Source: Crossaster papposus (Eukaryota; Echinodermata; Asteroidea; Velatida; Solasteridae). Taken from it: a DNA stretch of 64,000 nucleotides. Below the pieces are notes generated by a model. It searched no databases. It was not told the origin of the DNA and saw only the letters and a list, made by a program, of their open reading frames with translations. The translations under genes and the position numbers were made by a program. Positions 56,233-64,000 of the stretch are shown piece by piece (position 1 is the stretch's first letter; each line of letters opens with the position of its first letter). The stretch covers positions 682,001 through 746,000 of the forward strand of contig JBAIAA010000258.1 in assembly GCA_037893245.1 (NCBI GenBank), in the 5' to 3' direction.

Positions 56233-57482
56233 GGTCTCCTATACCCTAGTTATCAAGCCTATTGATCGACTGAAATAAACATGTCAAAGCTTGAGAAAGT
56301 CAGTACACAATAATAAGGCAAGACACGTCAATAATTATTGTGAGAAATATTTATTGGTCGTATTAATAGATACTAGCAAGATAAGTGTTACGGTTTAGCT
56401 TTTGCTAACATAAAGGCTTCATACTTGAATTTTGATTGCACATCCGAGTGGTTTATAATAGCATTGTAATCCACTGAATATGGTCGGCTATTCTTACATT
56501 TTAAGGCGCTAATTGGCCTTTATCCCCCAACACTTATGTGTATCCCCCTCCCCTTTTCCATAAAAATCGAATAACAAGTACATAACAAGTACAGGGGAGC
56601 CTGTAAAATCATGCAGTGTGTGTGTACGGTTAGGACAACTAGCTTGTAAGTTGACCTCGAGAACGTACGAGACAGGAGAGCTTCAAAGTGTTAAGCGAGT
56701 AGTTTTCTTCAAATACTTTGTTTTGACGCTGTTATTTTTACTGAAAGGTAGATAAAACACGTTTAACGAAATATTATTTTTCATTTAAATAAACAAAATG
56801 TGAACGACATATCAAATTAGGGGAAATGTATAGTTACCTCATCTGTACGTCATTATATTGTTCTCGTTCACTTGCTAGTTTTACTAAAAGCGTAGACTAC
56901 ATGCAGTATATAGGGTCGTCGTTATCTACGTCCGCACAAGTCAGCGCACCGACATGCAGTAATGGGACTTTGGTGGCTGGGTTTTCTCTTCCCGACCTTG
57001 AGACAATCACATTGCAACTTGTACGCTCAGATCAAAGGTTGTTGTTGCTTTTTTAAAATAATTTACATAGTCGTGCATGTTTTTATATATTGTAAAATTG
57101 TTTTAATTTATCATCCATAATATTTATGGCCGTTTTTATGGTTCCGATCTTCGTAAAAACAAAGTATTATAGAAACCAATCACACGTAAAAGTCATATAG
57201 CCGGCGGCTCGGTTGTGCCTGGAAGTTCAATCTTGACTTGTGTGCGCGCGACTTATATACGGTCTATTTACAACATTATCTTAAAGCACGAACTAAACTT
57301 GAAGCCACACATTTACCAAATTTGGACGAGACCTTGCGATCCGAAACGGTCCTCAAAACACAGAAATATTATGGCCCATTAAAAATCACCCTAGAGGTGA
57401 CATGGCTACCATTAGAAAATAAAGATGTTATTATTTTAATTATTATTATTATTAAGAAAATATTATATTTTACTAAATGAGC
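56233..57482. other. Non-coding, nothing recognised
   Basis: The Penelope remnant fades at about 56260. The rest is AT-rich intergenic DNA downstream of the SLCO gene, without recognisable exons. Confidence 0.45.
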
Positions 57483-57731
57483 ACTTGGGGAGACAAATTA
57501 GCGATAGTTTTGATTCACTTGGGAGACAGTGGCACTTAGGGAGACATTTCAATGTCTCCCTAAGTGTCTAGCTACCCCACAAAACGATATTTGGGAGTTA
57601 TTTTTGCTCGGAGAAGGTAGATTTGGGTCTAGATAGCATAAATCTCGAAGATTATAGAAAAAAGGGTTAGGGTATAAAAGTTAGGGCAGTATCCATTTTC
57701 TGTACGACTCTATGGGATTGTCTCCCCAAGT
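57483..57731. mobile_element. MITE with ACTTGGGGAGACAA termini and an internal palindrome
   Basis: ACTTGGGGAGACAA at 57483 is matched by the inverted TTGTCTCCCCAAGT ending at 57731. Inside, CACTTAGGGAGACAT (57533-57547) and its exact inverse (57552-57566) form a 15-bp-arm palindrome that is a variant of the terminus. It may be a nested or rearranged terminus. Confidence 0.75.
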
Positions 57732-57810
57732 ATACCCATTTGGGCGTTTTTATTATATATAGTAAATAATAACCGAGGTGTTTTTTTTTAATTCAATAGG
57801 TTAATTTGCT

Positions 57811-60487
57811 TTAATTTTCAGTGTCTTCGACTTTCTTCTTATCATTCAGCGCGACATACAAGTCACCCCCTCGCAACTGGGCGCGCTCTGCCCGTTGGCG
57901 AATGGTCCTACGGATGAAGTAGTAAGCAGGGCACATGCCTAACAGCCCCAGGACGCCGGCGGTCAAGGACAATCCCATGATGACATTGCGATTCTGTTGG
58001 ATGTTGTAGATCTGACAGGAGCCGTTTTCTCCACACTCGGACTGCCAGACGAGACATGACTGATCGATAAATGTCGCGTACATCATCGGGCCAGCAAGGG
58101 CACCTTGAATAAAAAAAGGAGGCAATAGTCGGCAGGCCAAGACCCTCAACAAAACTGTTGCACTCAGGTAAACAATAGGGACCGTTAGATTTGATACGCG
58201 TACGGGACGCGTACAGAATGCGTACACGGCTCGGAAAAAGTCGCCTATCAAACCACTATATTGTGTTAGAATTTCATCAGTCTTACATTTTACATTTCAT
58301 TTTGGGAAATAAATTACCAATAGCTAGTGTACCAGATAAAATAACAACAACAAATTGTGAATTAATAGGCGCCTTTTCGAGCCGATATACTCGTATCGAA
58401 TCTATAGGTCCCTATTAGCGTCCACTGGCGCGCGTGCGTCTTTCAAAGGCTTCTGTGCTCCATTCACGGATAACAAACCAGCTACCGGTGGAAACTTCCA
58501 AATATGCGTCTTTGAAACACATCTTTCGAAATGTCATTCTTTAATTACTGTTTTTACTTCACCATTCACATCATACCAGAAAGAATAACTACAGGAAGCT
58601 TGGAGTCACTAATATTGTTACAACAAGTAAGCTTTTCAAAAGTATTTTTACATATTTTTTAATTTTTTTCCCCGCTAGTTGCAAAAGGTATACTGCAGCT
58701 TTACTATTGTTTTTTCCACACGAAACTCGATAGGTACATAGAACCTATCGCTAGTACATCTATAGGCATAATATAAAGTGACGTCATAGTCACCTCAGAT
58801 GCAACTTACCAACCCCCGTCAAAAGGTGATTAATGCCAAGGGCTGCCGCCTTGTCCGCAGGATCTACAAATCTGAAATTAACATAATTCGAAACAACTTG
58901 TTTGTATTGCCACGTTGTTTTACATTCATAAATACCTTAGACAGTTTAGCTATTTTGATTGGTCGAGAGCAAAACACGTGGGTAAATTAAAACAGACCGT
59001 TAAAAACATGGCCCCGTCAATTTTCGACAATTTGTCTTTTCCTAATAAATTTCGATGGAATGACACGTACTGGACACGAATACTTGCATGTGATTGTCAA
59101 AAGTTTTGTTTTTTTCATTGCGCAATTAAACGCTCCAGTTCAGTTGCGCCGCCATCGCCACCACCCCCACCCCCCCCCCCCCCCCCTTCTGCCCTTCCCA
59201 AGAATTATGAACGGAGTGCGTTTAGAAAATTATAAATGTTTGATGACTGATGACATCAGTGAGCTGTTGCATGTTAGGGTTATGGGCAGTGGCTGTATTC
59301 AGCTGACCCAGTCGTGCATCAGAGATTGGCAGGACTGTCATTTCCGCAAAGTCGTGGCTGTCGTTACCAGTTGTCGATGTGGGTGCACGCGACAGTGTGT
59401 CGACCAGGAGTTGTTTCCCTTTCTTGTATACTAGTGTGAAGTTGTACTTCTGCCGTTGGAGAAGCATGCGTTGTATTCGTGCAAGAGCGCTTGGCAAGGT
59501 ATGTTACCATGCCCAGAAAGCGTTGCAGAACAGTGACATTATCAGAAAACAGTTTCATGACTTACCGACACCATAAATTATGTGATGCCTCAGCTATTTG
59601 AGTGCTTCTCGAAGCTTTATTTTAGATCGACGCGGGGCAAGATACTGACATAGGAGCGGCCATGTTATAAGGTGATGCATGCTGGGATACACACATTAGG
59701 CTTGGGCGATTATCAATTATCGCGTATCGCTACAATAGTCAACAACAATTTGGGTTAAACGGTAAAAACCAGGTCATTTGTTTATCATGTCTAAATTGTA
59801 TTGGTATCGACTGAGCGTACTTGAGAATCAGAATCAGCTGTGGTGCTCCAGCCATGGTAATCGCAAGCGTCTGTAGGACCAGGACGATTATGAACGGTAC
59901 TAAGGTGCCGCAGTGGAAGTCACACAGCCCCGCCACAGCCGTGTCGTTCGAACCGACCAGGCATGAGCAGTTGCTGTACAATTCCTGCAAAGAAAAATAA
60001 AAGGGAGAGAGGAAGAGAGAGAGGGGGGGGGGGGGGGGGGGGGGGGGATCAGTTATTGAAGTGGAGTGCCGTGGCCTCGTGTTCCGGAGAATTGGGCTGA
60101 TGCATAGCAATAGCTTATAAACAGAAGCACCGAGCAAAGCAAAAGCAAGGGCAATGATTACCCTGCGTCTAGCCGAGTGCTGCCTTTCGGGCAGCAGGTT
60201 GCTTTTTTTTTTATAAAAAAAGAAGGGGGGGGGGGGATCAGTTATTGAAGTGGAGTGCCGTGGCCTCGTGTTCCGGAGAATTGGGCTGATGCATAGCAAT
60301 AGCTTATAAACAGAAGCACCGAGCAAAGCAAAAGCAAGGGCAATGATTACCCTGCGTCTAGCCGAGTGCTGCCTTTGGGGCAGCAGGTTGCTTTTTTTTT
60401 TATAAAAAAAGAAGCCCCTAGACATTGGTACTCCAGAAATGCCTACCTTGGTAAGTCCCAAAAAGGACTGTATAGTCACTGAGTAGC
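57811..60487 (-). CDS. SLCO: Solute carrier organic anion transporter (OATP), 3' exons
   Basis: Three exons join in phase: 59984-59821, 58871-58810 and 58103-57811 (stop). The first carries ELYSNCSC and LCDFHCG, part of the Cys-rich extracellular loop, then a membrane span. The second has the ADKAAALGINHLL motif (OATPs usually have SFALG-I-Q). The last has GPMMYATFIDQSCLVWQ..CGENGSC, a final membrane span and a charged cytoplasmic tail. A 41-bp phase-compatible exon at 60487-60447 may precede them. OATPs are 12-span plasma-membrane exchangers for bile-acid-like and other organic anions. The 5' exons are not seen in the window; which SLCO subfamily is not clear. Confidence 0.88.
59222..59576 (-). 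pseudogene. Gypsy pol remnant in an SLCO intron
   Basis: One frame shows NVTVLQRFLGMVTYLAK (end of the RT domain). Another shows RIQRMLLQRQKYNFTLVYKK..LLVDTLSRAP (end of RNase H). The sequence between them is deleted, so this is an internally deleted, frameshifted Gypsy copy. It lies antisense to nothing: same strand as the SLCO gene. Confidence 0.75.
60048..60416. repeat. 189-bp tandem duplication in an SLCO intron
   Basis: Two copies, at 60048-60236 and 60237-60416, differing by about one base in the part compared (CTTTCGGGC/CTTTGGGGC) and in G-run length. Each contains the hairpin word TGCTGCC/GGCAGCA and a T10ATA7 stretch. A G25 run (60023-60047) precedes copy 1. Confidence 0.85.
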
Positions 60488-61398
60488 CTGGGTTTGAGGT
60501 CAAGCGAGGCCAAGCCCTTGAAATGCTAATTCTGAGAAAGTCTCACAGGTCTGTGCACAAACCTATTTTATGTTTACTCTACAACAAAAACTACCACAAG
60601 ATGTAAGGTATAATTTCAATGACCCATCTTCACAAATAGGGTCGAGAAGGGTTCATGGGGATCTCCTTACAACTATTTATTTCATTGTAAAATGTTTGTT
60701 TACACTGGGGGTGTAAGCTTACCTGCTGCCCCAAAGGCAGCAGGTGGCGCATCCGTGTTGCTCAGTTTGATGGTTCGGCGCAGGGTTAATTAACAACCTA
60801 TACATGTACATAACATTTTGCTTTGCCCAACAGTTTGTTATTGAGTATGGCTGTATAGCAAATGCTTATGTTTATAAATAGTGCTAAATGCTTAACGGCA
60901 ACAGAAAAAAACATACGTTTGCTAATCTGGGAAGAATTTGCTTGCAAGAAACAAGCTTTTGCTTGCTAATAATATTTTTGTATGTATATGAAAATGTAAG
61001 CAAAGGCCTAGATAAAGCAATTGCTGTGTATTCGGCCCATGGAATTCGCCGTCTGTGGGTAAAGATATGGCTGCAGGTTGCGTATGCTATTGGGCAAGGC
61101 ACTTTGTCATCACTCATTTCTTCTTCCCACCCATTTGTAAATTGCATCATTGAGCTGTATACTCCCCAGGAAGCTGATATGGTATTTGGAATGTATCGTG
61201 GGCCCAATGATCGGGGTAATATTGACACAGCGCATGTATTTGACACTACATACATCCATTTATTATTATTAGCACTGGATTAGTTCAATTTGGTTTAATC
61301 AAAAATTGAATTTTCTTTACGTTATCGTAAGAGGGGGTGCAGCGCGCAAATTCCTTGCGCGCTTTCTTACGTTACTCTTTATCATAGCCGTCTCTTAT
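60488..61398. other. Non-coding, nothing certain
   Basis: A perfect hairpin CCTGCTGCC/GGCAGCAGG lies at about 60720-60750, related to the word in the 189-bp repeat. Two overlapping open frames at 60884-61283 (one per strand) show no family signature. Confidence 0.4.
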
Positions 61399-63187
61399 AC
61401 CCCTGTCACACCGGAGTGCGATCTCACGGCAACCTTACTGCGATGCAGTTTTCATCAAAAACGCAGTGGGGTCGCCGAAAACTGGCAAAAAAAAACCTGA
61501 AATCTATGAGGTAGGTAGCTCACAGTACGCTCTTGACTCGCTCACTGCGCTCTCACTACGCTCTCACTACACTCTCACTGCGACCTATGCGTTCCTCGCC
61601 GCGCTCTCACTGCGCTCCCACTACGCTCTACGCGATCTCGCTGCGACCAAGACGCTCTCACTACGTCCCCACTACGTTCTGTGCGTTTGTACCGCGTTCG
61701 CGCGGCGACTATAAATACAGCGAGCTCGATGTTGCTGGATATTTGCTATCTGTTGTACAATTATTATGTTCTGCCTCTCTACAGCCGTGGTAATACCCCT
61801 GTCACACCGGAGCTACGCTGCCGTTGCGCTCCCACGGCAACTAAAACAAAGTTGAAACACGCAGTAGAAGCGCAGTAGGATCGCCAAGAGCGTAGTGGGA
61901 ACGCAGTGGAGTCTACCTAGGTCGTGGGAGGATGTCTATGGTCGCCAAACCTCGGCGATTGTTTTGAGCCTGCTCAAAACAATCGCAGAGGGTCGGCGAC
62001 CTGGTCCAAAACGCAGTGGGAGCGCAGTGAGAGCGTAGTGGGATCTCAAAGAACGTACTTGGGACGTAGCAAGAGCGAGTTGGTATCGCCGTCTGCCCAA
62101 TCTGCGACTGAAGTACGTCTGAAGTACGACCACTGTACGCTTGTCACGCTCTCACTACGCTCTTACCACGCTCATACTGCGCTTCTACTACGTCGTATAG
62201 GGCTTCTTCGCGCTCATACTGCGTCCACACGGGGCTGCCAGTACGACTATGGCGCCCCTAATGCGTCCATGGCGATGTTACGGAGCTTCCTGTACGTTCA
62301 CACTGCGATTATACTGCGATTATACTGCGTGTATAGTACGTTCTGACTTTGACATGCGTAATGGCCACAAATGGTATAAATGCAGCCTATATCCTCCACA
62401 CAACATACCAATGTACATCTCCTCTTTACCATGGATGTAGAGAGGCAGAACATAATAATTGTACAACAGATAGCAAATATCCAGCAACATCGAGCTCGCT
62501 GTATTTATAGTCGCCGCGCGAACGCGGTACAAACGCACAGAACGTAGTGGGGACGTAGTGAGAGCGTAGTAAGGTCGTAGCGAGGTCGCCTTGGTCGCAG
62601 CGAGATCGCGTAGAGCGTAGTGGGAGCGCAGTGAGAGCGCGGCGATGATCAAACTGGGAACGCATAGGTCGCAGTAAGAGTGTAGTGAGAGCGCAGTGAG
62701 AGCGCAGTGAGCGAGTCAAGAGCGTACTGTGAGCTACCTACCTCATAGATTTCAGGATTTTTTGCCAGTTTTCGGCAACCCCACTGCGTTTTTGATGAAA
62801 ACTGCATCGCAGTAAGGTCGCTGTGGGATTGCACACCGGTCTGACAGGGGTGTCAGTCGCAGATTGGGCAGACGGCGATACCAACTCGCTCTTGCTACGA
62901 TCATGACACGCTTAGGTAGACTTCACTACGTCCGTAGTACGTTCTTTGAGATCCCACTACGCTTTCACTGCGTTTTGGACCAGGTCGCCGACCCTCCGCG
63001 ATTGTTTTGAGCAGGCTCAAAACAATCGCCGAGGTTAGGCGACCATGGAAACCCTTCCACGACCTAAGTAGACTCCACTACGTTCCCACTACGCTCTTGG
63101 CAATCCTACTGCGCTTCTACTGCGTTTTTCAACTATTTTAGTCGCCGTGGGAGCGCAACGGCAGCGTAGCTCCGGTGTGACAGGGGT
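61399..63187. mobile_element. Interleaved Harbinger-like foldback elements with iteron arrays
   Basis: Four copies of a terminus ACCCCTGTCACACCGGA occur: 61399 and 61795 (plus), ending 62851 and 63187 (minus). The CTGTCACAC core is shared with the Harbinger at 17193. Half-element A (61399-61790) is the inverse of about 62432-62851. Half-element B (61795-62110) is the inverse of 62852-63187. Both are filled with 11-bp degenerate units (CTCACTACGCT, CTCACTGCGCT). A carries a TATA box (CTATAAATA at about 61709) and its mirror. No transposase is present. Confidence 0.7.
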
Positions 63188-63452
63188 ATTATAAACGCAA
63201 ACTCCCCTATTCAGCTTCAGTCTCGGTCGAGCAACCTCACCTCGCACAACACTCGGGTCGCGCCCACGGTTCCTCCCACGTTGGGAGTTTTAGGTGGCTA
63301 CTAGTGCCGAACCGACGCTGCGCTAAACCGGCCTTGTGCCACTGATGCACGTGTATGAATGTGGCTCTTAGCGCCACGTTGTGAACAAATTGTCAGTCTG
63401 GATATTTCCAGTATTTCCAGCTGTTTTGATGTTTTGCTTCCATTTATTTCAG

Positions 63453-63737
63453 ATATTTGGGGCACAATTGCCCTGGATATTGTCGACCCATGAGCTGCAG
63501 CTGTTGGCAAGACATCAATTGCCCTCGCTACTCCTCTCGGCCAAAGCTCCCTTCACCACCAAAACATACAGTGCAGCCTGGCAACGTTGGGAAGCTTGGG
63601 CGTTGTCTTAGACCGGAGTCCCCATCTTTCCAGTTCAGCCCGTAGATCTCTGCCTGTACTTTGCATCGCTTCTTCATAGCAAGCACACGTCTACTGGCGA
63701 TTCCACAGCAGCCGCATTCAAATGGGGTCCACAGCAT
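63453..63737 (+). pseudogene. Tyrosine recombinase N-terminal fragment (DIRS/Crypton type)
   Basis: A pyrimidine-rich acceptor (CATTTATTTCAG) leads into a frame with LLLSAKAPFTTKTYSAAWQRW, then an in-frame TAG at about 63610. It continues with FPVQPVDLCLYFASLLHS and STAAAFKWG. This is the SAM-like core-binding domain that precedes the catalytic domain in eukaryotic tyrosine recombinases. The catalytic part is absent. Broken by the stop and truncation. Confidence 0.7.
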
Positions 63738-64000
63738 AAATTACAGCTTTTTTATATACGAAACGACACAACTTTCTCAACATTATTGTAATTGTTCAGA
63801 TATACTGAACAACAATTTTGACACGTTTTTGTAAATATATTCCCTAAACACCTTGACCAAGTCACAACTGTAAACTGATTGTTCAAGTTTACCATTTGAA
63901 GAGCATCTTATATGCTCGCGTTCGTGATTGATAATGTGGAAGTATGAAATACAGTGAGGTAGGCGGCTCTTCCTACCATTTGTTCTCCAAATTTGTCCAA
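63738..64000. other. Non-coding window end
   Basis: AT-rich; a TTGTTCAG/CTGAACAA pair lies at about 63793-63815. Nothing else is recognised. Confidence 0.4.

Noticed and set aside
60884-61283. Overlapping 120-130-codon frames on both strands
   Set aside because: No recognisable motif, no splice or promoter context. They could be a decayed element, but there is not enough to annotate.
61466-62834. Open frames rich in SLRSHYAL and TTLSLRP repeats on both strands
   Set aside because: Translations of 11-bp iterons in non-coding foldback elements; no codon bias or domain.

Overview
This window is animal nuclear DNA built almost entirely from transposable elements, with one ordinary host gene in view. 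Introns with GT-AG borders, a multi-exon organic-anion transporter (SLCO/OATP), two LTRs, LINE, Penelope-like, Harbinger, Tc1, Ginger-type and DIRS/Crypton-type sequences, many foldback MITEs and long poly(C) tracts all point to a marine invertebrate. A deuterostome (echinoderm, hemichordate or amphioxus) is my best guess, but the sequence does not settle the species. There are no bacterial-type operons, and most long open frames in the window are accidental.

Layout. 1-2467: 3' part of a decayed CR1/Jockey-group LINE. 2.9-10.5 kb: inverted-repeat elements, a 31-bp minisatellite, and a 2.3-kb DNA transposon with two other inverted-repeat elements inside it. 11.9-15.8 kb (minus): a largely intact three-exon gene for a Ginger1-type integrase with a C-terminal OTU protease domain and an F-box-like tail. 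13.66-30.05 kb: an 8.2-kb tandem duplication, identical by eye except for a poly(C) tract (31 versus 20 C). It carries the 5' part of the Ginger-type gene, an inverted copy of the minisatellite and a two-gene PIF/Harbinger transposon with a TAA target duplication. 30.3-34.65 kb: a Penelope-like reverse transcriptase with inverted, internally repeated termini. 36.8-38.7 kb: a truncated Tc1 transposase and an old Gypsy fragment. 38,854-48,549: a complete, very young Ty3/Gypsy element with 1,198-bp LTRs, a 4-bp target duplication, gag, a strong -1 frameshift signal and pol. 50.7-56.2 kb: MITEs, a Gypsy gag fragment and two broken Penelope-like fragments, one split by a MITE with a 9-bp target duplication. 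57.8-60.5 kb (minus): the 3' exons of the SLCO gene, with element debris in its introns. 61.4-63.2 kb: interleaved Harbinger-like foldback elements. 63.45-63.74 kb: a tyrosine-recombinase fragment.

The coding units do not form a pathway; they are independent mobile elements at different stages of decay. The most notable signals are: helically phased (about 11 bp) degenerate iteron arrays beside TATA boxes in three unrelated Harbinger-like elements; CTCF-like sites in the Gypsy LTRs and at one more place; nuclear-receptor half-site clusters in every terminal repeat unit of the Penelope-like element; a canonical GGGAAAC slippery site with a hairpin at the gag-pol junction; and the integrase-OTU-F-box fusion, whose phase-consistent upstream exons would add a signal-peptide-like N-terminus.
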